Assembly: GCA_947179485.1 (NCBI GenBank)
Contig: OX359248.1
Coordinates: 761,501 to 825,500, forward strand
Direction: 5' to 3'
Source: Allacma fusca
Taxonomy: Eukaryota > Arthropoda > Collembola > Symphypleona > Sminthuridae
Length of the DNA: 64,000 nt
How positions within the stretch are numbered: position 1 is the stretch's first letter; each line of letters begins with the position of its first letter. The notes under the pieces were generated by a model. That model saw nothing but the letters and a program-made list of their open reading frames with translations, was not told the DNA's origin and made no database searches. This document shows positions 10,965-23,062 of the stretch, piece after piece. Made by a program: the position numbers and the translations under genes.

Positions 10965-12480
10965 ATGTAGGTCACACACCTATTAATTTTAATGTTTTGA
11001 TAGTTTCTAGTTCAGTTCTAAAATCAATCCATTGCTAACGTAACGCTTCGGAAAGTTCGTCATCCCTACCAATGCTTGACTACCATAATTCTTGCATGAT
11101 GATCTTCACACAGATCGTTACAGGAGACAAAAGTCCTGGTGGATCATATACATTCGCAATGTTTGACAAAACTTAACGCTTGGTGCAGGTATTCTTCTGG
11201 AAGAGTTCGGTTGAGAAGGAGAAGAAATCTCTCGCTTGACTCCAAACGATGTCAAGGCTCTTCACATTTGTGTTTCCCGGAGCTGTTCGGGAACTGAATG
11301 AAGTACAACGTGACTGTTGGATGAGAACGTACGGAGTTCAAACCCTCCTCGGGCAAAACGCTGAGTGGTTTGTTGAATTTGCTCAACTACGGCTTCTTCG
11401 ATGTGTCCCCCGGGCAGTCCATCATCAACGTAGAAATCTCTTTGCACGACTTTGGCGCCGATATGGAAATCTGCCTGTTCTTCATCGGCCAGTTGTAACA
11501 TGCAACGGAATGCAAGATACCCGAAAGGCTTCTTCCCATAGGTGACTCAAAGCATTCGCGCTACCTTTAAGTCTTCCGTTTTTATCTCTCCAAAATAATC
11601 GTTGGTAATCTATATAAGAGGGATGAACAATGATTCTGTACATTTTAGCAGCACTAGATTTTACCACCACAATGTAGGTGAAGGTACGATGTCGAAGATT
11701 GTGAGGCTGGCATCAAAAAAAGCGGTATAGTAGGACATGCAGTTGCAGCTTTCGTCCGGCAGGTCAATTTAATCGTCTGAAACATATGACAGAGTTCCAG
11801 AAATGCCTCCATAAAGTCCACGTGTTGTTGCGACAGCTTAGGGTTTGCCTTCATCCGAGCATCTATCGTCTTTAATCTTTTCAGAGCTAAAGAATTGGAA
11901 TTCCGAAGCAGTGCGCAATTCTTCTTAAAAGGCGTTTTCATTTTCATTGCGTGAGGAATACTTCAAAACATAATTCTCGCAATCTAGTTATTAAGAAGTC
12001 AGGATTTTCCTTCGGGCAGTTTTTAACTCCAGTTGAGTTTAGGTGTGATGAACTCGTACATGCGGGATACAAGTTGTCTTCTTGGACGGCTTTTCACTGC
12101 GTAGCCACCCAAATTCCAGCTCCATGGCAACTGGTGACCCAGACCCCAGCCCTGCGAGCATGACGGAAGTGTGGATTTCTGCAATAAGTATGAGGCTGAT
12201 CTTGTCAAGACTGTGGTAGATTGAATCTGCAAGTTGTAATCTGTCCACATGATCCCAGTTCGTCTGGAAGGAAAGGCTCGGCAAGTCGCCAGTCACCTGA
12301 ATTTCCGAATTTAAACATTCCGAATCAATGCAAAAATTAACGCTGTACATGGAGTGTAGTTTAAGCACGGATATGCCCTTGGCAATTCCTGCCTTTAGAT
12401 TAGCTAAACCAGATTTGTTGCACCACCTTACCCGAGTATTTTTGGGTACTTCAAGGATTCCTACTGGGATGGATAACTAT
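10965..12480 (-). pseudogene. BEL/Pao retrotransposon pol fragment, broken
   Basis: Read on the minus strand from about 12440 to 11020, pieces in successive frames match the BEL/Pao pol order. First comes a protease-proximal block (12368-12039) with LPSLSFQTNWDHVDRLQLAD, an LIAEIH stretch where the family has a Leu-Ile-Gly-Ala-Asp-type motif, and FGWLRS. Then a linker and early RT region (11947-11654) with AFFDAS-like remnants. Then RT (11670-11262) with PSYIDYQRLFWRD, LQLADEEQADF and the catalytic FYVDDGLPGG. Finally YDPPGLLSPVTICVKI (about 11150-11085). Frameshifts and at least one stop separate the blocks, so it cannot encode a working polyprotein. The gag-like fragment at 14860-15370 lies upstream on the same strand and may belong to it, with younger insertions between. 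Protease and integrase are not recognisable. Confidence 0.85.
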
Positions 12481-13960
12481 ATAGATAGATAATTTATTTG
12501 GCCGATTTTGCTTTAGCCCTTGCAACCTGCACAGTTAAAATAAAACATTTCAAATTTACAATAAACAAAAAGAAATGATAAAAATGAAAGAAAAGTGAAA
12601 TTAGTACTTCGTAGTTTCTGCTAGTTGATATGATTCAAAACATATTTTGATATTGGTAAAAAAGGTTCCCTGCCATAACAAGGGCCGTCAAAAATCAATA
12701 TATCTTTTTTTATAATTGGGTTGTAAAACGTTTAATACAAATGCGTTTGTTACATAATATGTGTGATGCGTCCAGGTCGTGTTTGGGTCTATTTAACGCG
12801 ATGCATCCCTCATACGGTCATTTAACGTCATTCCTGACGGTTGTACCCAACAAAAAGGTTGGTACGGGATTAAGTAGGCTATTGAAGAGTCACATAGCGC
12901 TCACTTCCTTTCAGCTAACATTTACTGTACCAACCTTATGGGTGGGTACAACCAAGTATTGTTTCAATCATAATTTAATTTAAACCATTTCTTAATTGAA
13001 TTGTATCGCACCAGAAATCATATGTATACGTGAAAGTTTCCCTAAGTATTTTTGTCTCCATGATCTTGTGTAGAAAGTTTTCCTCGTTGATGTCCTTTCC
13101 AGTTCCGTTGATAAGTTCATTAAGGTGCCTAATTCGTAATTCGTTGTAATGTTCCTTCGAACATTACATGAAAGATGATTTCTGGTTTTGATTTACATTT
13201 TTCACAGTAGGTGTGTCTTTCACCCTTCTTGCCCCATTTGGTAGAAACGTCGTTCAGGTTGGTGCATCTGTTACGTGTCCATACTCTGGGTTTGTTAAGT
13301 CTGAGGTTTTGAGCGAATTTGATCAATGGTCAACTCATTCCTAGTTGGCAGATTTCTCCTGTACGTGCGTTTCAAATTCTAATGTCAGTTCGGCTTGTTC
13401 GTAGAGTTTCTACCACTGCGTGTACATGTTTCTTTTGCCGAGTCTCCGTTCCGAATTAGGTTTTTGTGACATTCTCGTGCCATGTTGCATCATCGGAGAG
13501 GACTGTGTTGTGTAAATGTACCGCCATGCTTTTTAATGCAATTGTTTCCAGAGATTGTCCTCCGGTTTCCAGTCGTAAAACGTGTCCAGGTGTTAAATTG
13601 CTTGCTCCTAAGTTGCGGCGAAGGAATCCAGTTTGAATCTTTGGATGGATTACTATGGCTGACAGTAAGACCTGCCAACCGTGAAGTTGCTTGTTTCTTT
13701 GAATACAGATACATACATTAGTGACAGAGCCAAGAGGTTTCGTTTCATTTTTGATTACGCGGTGGTGCAATCTAACGCTTTTAATGATTGTTCAAATATA
13801 TTGCTTCGTAAATACGTTGTATCCTTCCTACAAGGAAATATATGCATACAGGTAGGGCTTGAGGCTGGCATTTGGACTAGATATAGGATACGTCATATGT
13901 ACTGTGATTCAATTACGCATCTTTGCGTTGTATCGTTGACGAAAAAATTGACATGATCAG
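12480..13960 (-). pseudogene. LINE 3' fragment (C-terminal ORF2)
   Basis: Minus-strand frames resemble the region after the reverse transcriptase of non-LTR elements. Around 13770-13456 there is QTGFLRRNLGASNLTPGHV and then RLETGGQSLE, like the F-x-R-x-L-G...TP...L-E-T-G block of LINEs. Around 13326-13129 there is RNRCTNLN, YCEKCKSKPEIIFHVMF, a C-x2-C...H knuckle of the usual C-terminal type. The fragment ends near 12480 with a short ATCTATCTAT tail, which suits a non-LTR 3' end placed inside the BEL/Pao pol. The RT core and endonuclease are absent, and frames are shifted between blocks. Confidence 0.65.
12839..12953. repeat. 115-bp foldback hairpin
   Basis: The left arm 12839-12865 (GGTTGTACCCA..AGGTTGGTAC) is inversely repeated at 12927-12953 (GTACCAACCT..TGGGTACAACC), with about 6 mismatched bases in the middle of the arms and a 61-bp loop. 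It sits inside the LINE-derived region. Confidence 0.75.
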
Positions 13961-14134
13961 AAAATTCAACTTTACTCTTGTACTTTACTAACCTTAAGTC
14001 CTATTGGCAACAATCCCTAATGTCGAACTTGTGTTAAAAGATTTTTGAGAAAAAGATTAGACTAGAACAAAACCTTTCTAAAATGTTCTAGACGTTTAAA
14101 AGCAAGTTTTCGGTTAAGGTGAGCTTATTATTAA
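13961..14134. other. Unassigned AT-rich spacer
   Basis: This lies between the LINE fragment and the GGGTAC-type element. Nothing recognisable is in it. Confidence 0.4.
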
Positions 14135-14752
14135 AGAATTCGTCCCAATTTGTTATCCGTACACAATACAAGAATAGTTCAGTAACGAATTTTGCAAGAA
14201 CACATTTCGTTCAGCAAGTTATTACTTTGGGGTAGTAGCATTTGAATTTTGTCGTGTTTATTAAAAATAAATGACCTTAACTGTTTTTTTGACCAATTTA
14301 AAATAGTATACCCTTAACTCCTGGGGAAAATGCTAATTTACATTATGCTAATATCAAAAAATTGACAAATTGAACATTTTCAGCTGGGCAGGCAAATTTC
14401 TTCAGGAATTTTCAATCGACCAAACTTCTAATACCCGAGTAATACCCGGGTACAAACAATAGGTACTCGCGCATGGGTACAGGTTTTGGGTACATTACGG
14501 GTACGTGTAAATTGTGGGTACAGGTACTGCATTGTAGTTTCAAGTATGAGTACGGGTACTGAAACAATTTACCCGGTACTGGGGTATGGGTACGGGTATA
14601 TGTAATACATTGTAGTTTCAAGTATGGGTACGGGCACTGAAATAATTTACCCGGTACTGGGGTATGGGTACGGGTATATGTAATACATTTTGTTGTACCC
14701 GATATTCGGGTATGGGTACGGGTCACGGTTTTTGTACCCAGTTCGAGCACTG
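14135..14752. mobile_element. GGGTAC-type hAT-like MITE fragment
   Basis: The sequence from GAATTCGTCCCAATTTGTT to the CGAGCACTG end is repeated in inverted orientation at 39919-40445. The right half (14430-14745) is a dense array of GGGTAC and GGGTAT motifs. The terminal CGAGCACTG is the inverse of CAGTGCTCG, the terminal repeat of the complete relative at 57339-62973. No left terminus was found, so this copy is truncated. The 112-aa minus-strand frame over the array is a product of the repeat and not a gene. Confidence 0.75.
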
Positions 14753-14859
14753 ATTATAATATGAGGCAATCGAATATTTATTGGATCTATGACCTCTACC
14801 AAAACAATTAAAGCACATGCCCTTTTATTAGTAGCTCAAACGTATTCTTCAAGGACGTT

Positions 14860-15370
14860 TTCAGAAACTTCGGGAATGACTCCGGGGGTGATCATTAGAG
14901 CATGCTGGGCATGATGACTTGCTTGATCCATAATGAGCAGAAGTTTCCTTCCCATCTCCATTCCTTGGGTTTTCGTTGGATTGGGATTTGAACCCGCATC
15001 CCGTCTCCTGGTGCGCCGGTTTCTCCCTTCCTCAGATTAGGTTGGCGTTCATTCTCCAGGAACACTAGAAACCCGATTAATTTAGGCGGCTTCGTGTCCT
15101 TCAAAGTACGCCCCCACTCCCGTTTCAGTGTGCTGCGCATGCGTTCCAAAATCAGAAAGACTAATAAGTCATCCCTATGGTCCAAGCCGCGCCCTTGGAT
15201 ACTTACACCGTATCCTTCACCTGGTCCACTTGTTCTTGGAGTTAGGAAGAGACTCCGATATGCGCAGGTTTAATTCTAAAGAGACAACAGAGATATGAGC
15301 AAAGTTTTTCCCGCTCGTGTCCATACCTGTCCTGGAGTTCATTCCATGCTTTGGGATAGTGGTAATACGT
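14860..15370 (-). pseudogene. BEL/Pao gag-like fragment
   Basis: The minus-strand frame 15185-14895 starts with DHRDDLLVFLILERMRSTL and KREWGRTLK, resembling the Pao-type gag segment in which W-x-D-x-L-v-x-L-i precedes a T-x-x-x-W-E block and an FL-x-x-R run. The match is by pattern only. It lies upstream of, and on the same strand as, the pol fragment at 10965-12480, in the order expected for one element split by later insertions. Confidence 0.5.
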
Positions 15371-15609
15371 TATGGTGATGGATTCAATCAGAAAGGATGC
15401 TTCCCCACTTAGGTTGGCTTTAACGTATTACAGCTTCTGGAAGTTGTGTGAGGATGTATTCATTTTTTTAAGATCTTTATTTAGGTATGTAAGTAATGTT
15501 CATTACATGGTAGTGGTTTCCAACACTGGATACCATTGGCAATTATGTCAATTCAAAGAGTCAGTAAAACATATACAGTAGTCAGAACCTTTTTGCAAGC
15601 AAATAATCA

Positions 15610-18040
15610 AGCATGTCATGTAAGGTTAGGGGGTTTGAGTACATTAGCATGTGGACTGTTTTGGGAGTGTACTACATAATTACATAGCTTCTTTTTAAAA
15701 GATGTGCACGTATCCTTAAAATCAATCACAATTTCTGCAGGTATAGAGTTCCACCATCTGAGAGCACGCCATTCAAATGATCTTTCAAATGTTGTACTCT
15801 TTGGCTTGTACGAGACGGCTAGGCTGTGTTTTTTTGCAGATCGAGTTCTTCCAGTTGGTAGCACTGTGTATAGCTCATGTAGGAACTCAATTTGATAGCT
15901 GCCAGTGATAGATTTAAACGTAAACATTGTAGTGTAGTACCATACTCTTTCCTAGATTGAAAGTACATCCACACATTCTAGTAATTCTGCCTGTTTCCAA
16001 TTGCTGCTATAATAGCTACGGCGGATATAGTAAAAAATAGATCTGTAAAATACATTGTTGCATTTGTTGCAGATTAGCATCTGGTGTTACTGCCCATAGT
16101 CAACTATTCTTAGTACAAAGGCTTAAATACAAAAAATAGCGGCCCTAATATAGACCCCTGAGGTACTCCACAACGCACAGAGTATTGCTTCGAGTCATAA
16201 TTTTGCTATATAATTGAGAAAGATCGGTCACTTAGATAGCTTATTTTGAGTTTTAAAAGTTGTCCATTCACTTCATAATGGTCTTTCAATCTAATGACTA
16301 GATTAAAATGCGGAACGGTGTCAAAAGCCTTTTGCAGGTCAATGAAGATTGCTATAACTCTGCCACAATTTGTCTATTAGCTTGAAAACATCAATAGTAA
16401 ACTTGATTATAGCAGACATGTAGGATCTTCCTTTTCTGAAGCCATGTTGGTGGTCCGAAAGTTTAAAATTAACTACGATCAGTATTCTTGCTTGCATAAT
16501 CTTTTCCAGTAGTTTGCTTTTCAAGGGCAAAATGCTGATAGGTCTATAGGAGTTAGCGTCTGTTCGGAAATCTTTAGCTGCTTTGGGAATACCCCTTGTT
16601 CCTACTTGGGAACGGCTTCTATGTTACAAGAAAACAGGACACCCAAATAAACCGTTGATTCACCGAATACTAAATTATCAAGTCGTCTTGAGTTTATTTA
16701 AGAGCAAATAAATAACAATCCGATACACAACAGGCAAGAAGGGCAAATAATTACTCAGATTTTCTTGTTCCATAATAATCGTAGGCGCAAATTTCTTAAC
16801 CAATAAATTTAGATCGCTAAAATGCTACGAGAACATTACACATACCGATTACCAATCAATCCAAATAATCCCTGTCACATGATGTACTTGTTGACTGAAC
16901 AATATCAACCGAATTAATAACTTACTGAGCTATATGGTAATGCTAAGACAAATTAGAAACTATAGTAACACAATACAATTCAATCACCGCTCTCAATCAT
17001 ACGATTCAAATTCTCCCCGATGTGAAGAATCACGTCGACGTGAGCATATGTGGCTACTTCTACAGTTCTAACACCCCTTTTTTGTAAGAAGTTTGTGAAC
17101 ATAAGGGCAATGGGAATGGCTAAAGTATCTAAACAGTGATGTAGGGTAGTGTAGGCTAGTTCATCAGTTGTTCTAGGTTTTTTCTGTTTCATGTTTGCAA
17201 AAGGCATCAGGGATTTCACTATCAGTTATAGGGCGTACAGTGTGGTCCAGAATGGAGTTGTAGATTACATCGAGTGGTTTAGGCTCCGGATTAACTATGA
17301 ACACTTAGCTTATTGCAGATTCGTTGTGGATCCAGGAGTATGTTTCCTTCATTGTCCTTGAGAGCGTGTAATTTACATGTTTGTATTCCTTTTCTTGTCA
17401 GTTTGTTATGTACTTTCCATACGTCAGTAGAATTCACAGCACTTACAAAATTGGACTGGAAATATTTACATTTTTCACCACGTAATTGGTTGGCAACACG
17501 ATTTCTGAAGGACTTGTATTGATCACAGTACAGTCCATTCTTAGTTTGTCGGTACATTTTAATTAACTGGTCTCGAGTGTGTAAACGATCTAATATATCT
17601 TTAGTCATCCATGGGCAAGTACTGCCTTTCATTCTTATTTTGGTTACAGGGGCATGTCTGTCAATAACAGAGTTTACTAGATTACAAATTTTGCATATGC
17701 AAGTTCAGCGTTCGGAACCATTGAGAGTATGTTCCAGGGTATTTGACTAAATTCCATATTAACATTATCCCAGTTAATTTTTTTATAGTTATGAAAGATA
17801 GCATACTTAGCCGCAGAGTATTGTTTTACACTATTTAACGATGCAAACATAAGATCATGGTCAGATGCAGGGAAACAAACATTGCCACTCTGCACAACAT
17901 TCAATGCATTGGATACATATACATGGTCTAGTAACGTTGAGCAGTTACTCTAGTATTACAAGTGATTACTTGCTGCAGGTCATGCAGTTTCGTTATGCAG
18001 ATTAGATCCTTGCATGCACAATCTAGCGACGCCAACCTTG
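15610..18040 (-). pseudogene. Non-LTR retrotransposon (Jockey/CR1-like), broken
   Basis: On the minus strand the endonuclease C-terminus comes first: TCNTRVT, then after a frameshift LLDHVYVSNALN and the SDHDLM motif (17960-17850). The EN-RT linker follows (17632-17291; WMTKDILDRL, QYKSFRNRV). RT blocks are DELAYTTLHH and IPIALMFTN (17219-16980), then after an interruption SYRPISILPLKSKLLEKIM and HQHGFRKGRS (16570-16400), DLQKAFDTV and GVPQGSILGPLFF (16350-16130). The YxDD active-site block is missing, apparently by deletion near 16110. The C-terminal domain (15927-15616) has WWNSIPAEI and FKKKLCNYV. Stops and frameshifts make it inactive. The clade is a judgement from motif style. Confidence 0.85.
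16612..16978. mobile_element. Insertion splitting the LINE RT
   Basis: About 365 bp of unrelated AT-rich sequence separates the RT block ending VILHIGENL (16990-17050) from the block beginning with the NYRPIS-like motif (16570). No terminal repeats or target duplication could be defined, and part of the RT (the K-G-D region) appears lost. It could be a small unrecognised element or a diverged non-coding replacement. Confidence 0.35.
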
Positions 18041-18184
18041 AAAAGATCTGAAAATGAAGCACATTTCTCTGAATTCACATCAAAGTATGGAATGGAGAGG
18101 GTTGGTAGTTTCACCGTATGATTTGCTACAGTTGCTGCAGGTTGTACAGGATTCTGTCCGTATCTACTTCTAGCTGGTGTGACT

Positions 18185-18505
18185 GCAATCTTGATTATGT
18201 GACCATTTTTTGCGCATAAGTAATAGTTGATCTAAATAGTTTCAAATTCATACGTAGCCTGGTCCGTGGGATCAGAGTTTTCAGCCAGAATGTCTGCATG
18301 GGTTTCACGAACATCATTATATGCTGTTTCCACCAAAGCCAACTGCAGCTTGACTTCATGAAGATCTTGGAAGGGTCCTCCTGGGGTGGAATTCGCAACG
18401 GTCGCCTTGCGGTACTTACTGATTGTCCTCTCGTTGACCCCTCGGCGGTTCTATAGGCGTTTGAACTTTGAAGTGGATGTGAGTGTTCACAGAAACGTTT
18501 CACTT
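18185..18505 (-). pseudogene. Second gag-like retroelement fragment
   Basis: In one minus-strand frame (about 18410-18225) the sequence reads DLHEVKLQLALVETAYNDV and ETHADILAENSDPTD before a TAG. This helical, acidic pattern resembles the N-terminal part of BEL/Pao gag proteins. The 102-aa frame at 18503-18195 is shifted relative to it. It sits just downstream of the LTR-like segment, the expected place for gag of a minus-strand element. Confidence 0.4.
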
Positions 18506-18609
18506 GAATTAAAAATTGGGTTTTCGAATTACCAAAAACAATGTATGGTCTAGGCCTTGCCTATTGACATAGCATTCCGAGTCGTTATATCAAATTCACT
18601 TAAGCCCTA

Positions 18610-19252
18610 TTACTGGCCCGCCCAGTGAAACAACAATGCTCAAGTTTTCAGTACGGTGCGACGAAGCGGTTTTGATTTAGCAGTTTATTAAACACAAACT
18701 TGAGCAAACAGATTAAATTTTAGCAGATGAGACGTGACAAAGATATGGACGTGGACACTAATCAAAATAAAGAAAATTGTAAATGCCAGTACTAATATCT
18801 AACTAATCGTAGCTACCGCCGCTTCTAGATTGTCTTACTTACGCGCAAACGTGTTGTCGTTAAATATATAATGTTGAATCTTCGGTTTTGAAGTGTCCGG
18901 CTCATTTTTATAAGGCGAGAAAGTTCAATCCTTAGTGCTGTCCTAGCGTCTAACGCGTCCGCGAGGACATTTCCTATTGGCTATACGATTTGTCCAGTCG
19001 GTGACTTGTAGGTCATTCATGAAGTATCCAGGGGCTTCTCCAAATAATGGAGCCACCACTAGTGGGTAGCAGGCTTAATCCACTGAACTCAAGATAGGCA
19101 AATTAGACCCCTCGGTGCTCCTTCAAATACATAAACTCAAGGCAACTAATTAGCTTAACTTCCAATTATCATAACCACAATGCATCTACTCGATGCCAGC
19201 TACTATCTGGTTGCATCATATATCTGCGATTGTACTTTAGTTTAAAAGTTTT
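18610..19252 (-). other. Possible LTR/leader of a minus-strand retroelement
   Basis: On the minus strand a TATAAAAA box (18912-18905) is followed about 220 bp later by AATAAA (18689-18684), the promoter and polyadenylation spacing usual in an LTR. The gag-like fragment follows on the same strand. A TGGGCGGGCCAGT stretch just past 18620 could be a primer-binding site. The second LTR was not found, so this is only a suggestion. The segment stops at the left edge of the duplicated block. Confidence 0.3.
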
Positions 19253-19269
19253 TAGCATATAAATAACCT

Positions 19270-20870
19270 TTTTCGTTCCACATTCAAATAAAAAATAAGT
19301 CATGGATTATAAATAAATGTAAGAAATTTAGAATCATCGTGCCAACTATATACCTAACATATCGTATAATGTTAGGACCAAACACTAAACTATATTCAAA
19401 AATGTTACGAGTGATAAATCATAAATCATAAGTGCTAACTTAAACACGCGTCTCATTTGACCACTGTTATGCCTAAAGAGCTTTATTGAATAAATGACAT
19501 ATATCTGCAACGATTACGTCTGCTTTTTATACAAAAAATATGCAAAACCTAACGAGTGCGTAGGAGATGATAACATAAACCTAACTTTAGCCCTGAATGT
19601 AACCAGTGATTCATATTGTCACAATTAAGTTACGGCCAACGTTGTATACTTATATGTACACATTGGCTAAGTTTATATTCCTTTCCTGTCGTGAACGGGG
19701 ACCAAAAAATATTCAAATGAATAAAGTATAAATAAAATTAAATCATAAGCGATAACTTGCCTACTACCACAATTAGTTCTTAGAAGTTCCTGTTGAATGA
19801 TAAACATACCTTTGCAACGATTACGTCTACTTTGTACACTTAGCTTTATTTAAACATTTTACGAGTGCGTTTAAATTCATGGTACAACAGTAACTCAGAC
19901 CTTAATTTTAACTAGTGATTAGGATTTATACAGTTAAGTCTCAGAAATACTTGTTGGATTATAAATTGACAATTTGTTAATTTGCTTTCCATAGGTAAAC
20001 AAAAATTGAGATAATATTCGCGTGTGTTAGAAATATAAACACATTAAAATCAAATCTTGTTGAATAATAAACATACATCTCAACACGGACTTCTACTTTG
20101 TACAATTAACTTTATTTAAAAATTTGCCGAGTGGGAAAAATAAATCTAAAAGGTTAAACTTAATCAATGTCGTTACCCACACTTGTACGTATATTTACAA
20201 TAATACGTTCCTTTCAGTCTTTTATATGGTCACTGCATAATATGCCAATGCACATATTATTGTAAAATTGAAGAGTAAAAAATTTAAAATGGCAGCGCCG
20301 CCAGTATGCTATTTAGCAACTTGACTTTAGAAGGTTACGATTTTCACCTTACGGCTACAAACAAATGACTTTATAAAGGAACTGACGTATAGTAACGAGT
20401 GACGCAATGAAGGTAGAATTTATCATACATTTCAGCTTGGGAGGAACGCAGGATGACTATACAGGGAGAGTTACTCTACTAGTGAAAACGCTATACGGAG
20501 GGCAAACCGTAAACCCTTAAATGTTTACACTTGTGTGAATTGAAATATCTTAAATTCAAAACATGTATAACAAATGTTCAATATTTTTCGGGAATCGAAT
20601 ACATAGAATGCAGTAATTGTTATTTTCATAAAGCAGTAGATATGTTTGTTTAAATCACGTGTTAAGCTACGTTCAATACGACACTTCTGAGGTCTCGTCG
20701 TGTAGTATTAAGCTAAATCCGCTATATTAGCATTCAATGTGCAATCCACTTGGTTGAATGCTTCTAAAAGTTTCACACAAAATTTCCAGAACTCGCAAAT
20801 TACGTCCTATTTAGCATTCCTGTACACCTGTACACCGAAAACTTGAACATGCTTAGTACCTCATTTGGGC
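19270..20870. other. AT-rich sequence, weak internal repetition
   Basis: No gene was recognised. Loosely repeated phrases suggest an old tandem or dispersed repeat: CAACGATTACGTCT at 19508 and 19816, ATAAACATAC.TTTGCAACG, TTTACGAGTGCGT and ACCAGTGATTCA/ACTAGTGATTAGG. The spacing is roughly 300 bp, with relatives near 20090. Confidence 0.45.
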
Positions 20871-20879
20871 CAACCACGC

Positions 20880-21035
20880 ACCAATAATTAATCGCGGGTT
20901 AACTATTTTCTAATGTTCACTGGTTTTCAAGTTTGGAAGTAAATATATTCCTCAATTCGCGCATTCAAGTCTTAGTTTTAAAAACACTAATTTTTCATAT
21001 CCACAAATTATGGCTTGATAACTTTTCAGAGGATC
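20880..21035. repeat. Diverged relative of the 124-bp repeat
   Basis: CCAATAATTAATCGCGGGTT, TTAAAAACACTAATTTTTCA, ACAAATTATGG and CAGAGGATCCCTAAATACTA follow the same order as 1545-1700 and 2190-2330. A further R1-like phrase (AGAGGTGTGGAGAATACATGA) occurs at 21184. Confidence 0.5.
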
Positions 21036-21204
21036 CCTAAATACTAATAATTATGCACCTAAAGCTGTCTGTTTACAGATTCTTCCTACGGTTTTGACCT
21101 TAATTAAATAATAACTGTATCCATAGTTTTTTACATCAAATCCTCTCATACTCAAACAAACAAAGACAAAAGCGACTAATTACCAGAGGTGTGGAGAATA
21201 CATG

Positions 21205-21440
21205 AAATTTATTATTGAAATACAAAATACAAATACATATTCAAAACAGTTAAAATACAAATATAAACTACAAATACCAGGCGAAACTCAGTTAAGATAC
21301 AATATAAAATACAAATATCCAGTCATTTGGGCAAGATGCAAAATAAAATACCTTCCAACAAAAGAGACTATATGAAATAAAAATACTGTATTTGAAATAC
21401 GATTTGTATTCACATACATATTTTGTAAATTATTATATAT
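21205..21440. repeat. AAATACAAATAC-rich degenerate array
   Basis: Many AATACAAATA and AAAATACAAATA motifs are followed by an inverted stretch (CTGTATTTGAAATACGATTTGTATTC). The architecture resembles the motif-dense ends of the hAT-like elements here, but termini are not evident. Confidence 0.5.
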
Positions 21441-22047
21441 ATAGAGCACCAGCATTGCCGTAGTCTGATCTGTACAGCTTTAGTAACCTCTATCACCCAT
21501 CATGGATTCCCAGAATTAATTAGTATGATTTTTGGAACAGGTGAGCTTACTTAATCAACGATTTCTTCAAAAACTCGGATGTTTCTTCGCCAGTTCTCCA
21601 ATCTACTCGGTTTATATTTAGTTGGCCAGGCTGATGATAATGTCCCGTGATGATAGGGCCGGCTATTTCCCTTAGGCTATCTGTTCCTCCTTCTGTGAGT
21701 TGGAAAGGTTGTTAGCTTCCACTTTAGTCACCGTTGTGTATCCTTGTTTTCGTTTTTTGATAGTTATTTACGAAACAATTTTTAAACTGAATTGCACTAT
21801 CTGATGCACGAAAAAATTTCCTACTTTGTGCTATAAATTTTATTCTATGGTTTCCCCTTTTATGCTTTATATAATATTATATTCCGGAGCTCAGTTCAAG
21901 TACGTCCGTTCAATTCTCAAACAGTCCCCAGCTAAACAATATAAGCAAGTAGATCACTTCGCAACTATTCGCAGGCTCAACCTCACATGGTCTTCGTCTG
22001 CCCGACGTCTTCGAGTTTGAATCTTACTACTTAAGAATAGTTTGAAA
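21441..22047. other. No recognised gene
   Basis: Short frames at 21826-22020 are identical in the second copy of the block only because the whole block is duplicated. No domain or splice structure is convincing. Confidence 0.4.
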
Positions 22048-22175
22048 CATATATGGGCACCCTCACGAGGGATGAGGCATTGATGACCCACTGCCTCTGC
22101 CTCATCTCTCATAAAATAGAGGCATGATGGAGAGTACAAGTTTAACATGAATGCACTCATTAAATTGAGCTAAGG
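22048..22175. mobile_element. CCCTCACGAGG-type hAT-like terminus, solitary
   Basis: CATATATGGGCACCCTCACG (22048-22067) matches the left terminus of the complete element at 27803 (CATTGATGGGCGCCCTCACG) at all but a few bases. Motifs such as GATGAGG and CCTCATCTCTC follow for about 100 bp. No opposite terminus is visible, so I read it as a truncated member of that family. Confidence 0.5.
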
Positions 22176-22179
22176 GGCA

Positions 22180-22875
22180 AAAGCAGACATGTCTGTAAAT
22201 GAGGACGATGGGGAGTGCTACTGATGCCTTCGTTTGGAAAAATTCGGAACAATTGAGTACAAAAATATTCCAACATTATAATGCCATCATGTCACGCAAA
22301 TCTGCAGAAATTGTCCTGTATTGTCAAAAGTCATTTCGATAGTGCAAAAAATTAACGGATCAGCATGGTGATACATTTCTTGACATCCAAAATTTACCCC
22401 ATTTCCTTCTTTCTACATTTGTATAAGTAAGTAAAAATTTTACATTAAACCAAAATGAGGGGCGTAAATCAACCTGGTTGTCTACCAGATAATTTAATTT
22501 TTGGAATTCACTTTTAAGTTTTTCTCCTATTAATATTGCTTCGTGTTATATTTATTTTAAATACTTAATATGGAAACTCACTGTTGAATTCTGATTTAGA
22601 ATTAACAAAGTGTTTAGGATACGATAATGTTGTATTGATTGTAATTAATTTATTGGCCAATCTATCATTTAATTTTAGGAAATTGTAGATTAGTGTATGG
22701 AATGACTTCCTAATGCTACGACATTGCATTGTTAACATTCCAACTAACTATTTTGAGTCAGCCCTCAGAGACCACCACAGAGTTCAGACGTAATCTACTG
22801 TCATACTTCTTGTATTCTCACTTTCATCAATTACTAAGATTCTCGTATTAAAGTAAATAGTTCTGAAACATTCGG
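22180..22875. other. AT-rich, no recognisable feature
   Basis: No open frame above 60 codons and no repeat other than the block duplication. Confidence 0.5.
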
Positions 22876-23062
22876 CTATCTCACCCTGGGTATCATTGTT
22901 ACATTTCACCCTCGGCCATATTCGGGTATCTCACCCTGCCTGTGTTGTAAGCATCTCACGCTGCCTGTGTCGCACGCATCTCACCCTGCTTGTGCCGTAT
23001 CTCACCCTACATTGTCCTACACATCTCACCCTGCCGTTGTCGTAAGCATCTCACCCCACCGC
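22876..23062. repeat. ATCTCACCCTG minisatellite
   Basis: About seven imperfect units of roughly 25-30 bp each contain (C)ATCTCACCCTG followed by CCTGTGT or CGTTGTCGTA variants. The run of near-identical 11-mers at irregular spacing is clear on inspection. The copy in the second block is at 45611-45797. Confidence 0.8.

Noticed and set aside
14412..14750. 112-aa minus-strand ORF with periodic TRTHT/PYP residues.
   Set aside because: It is the translation of the GGGTAC motif array. Similar frames appear at 33564-33902, 57113-57451 and 62749-62964 for the same reason.
14970..15010. GGGTTCAAATCCC on the minus strand, resembling a tRNA B-box/T-arm.
   Set aside because: The rest of a tRNA cloverleaf cannot be drawn around it, and it lies inside the gag-like reading frame.
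21826..22020. Identical 64-aa ORFs at 21826 and 44561 as a conserved gene.
   Set aside because: Identity comes from the block duplication as a whole. Flanking non-coding DNA is equally identical, so it gives no evidence of selection.
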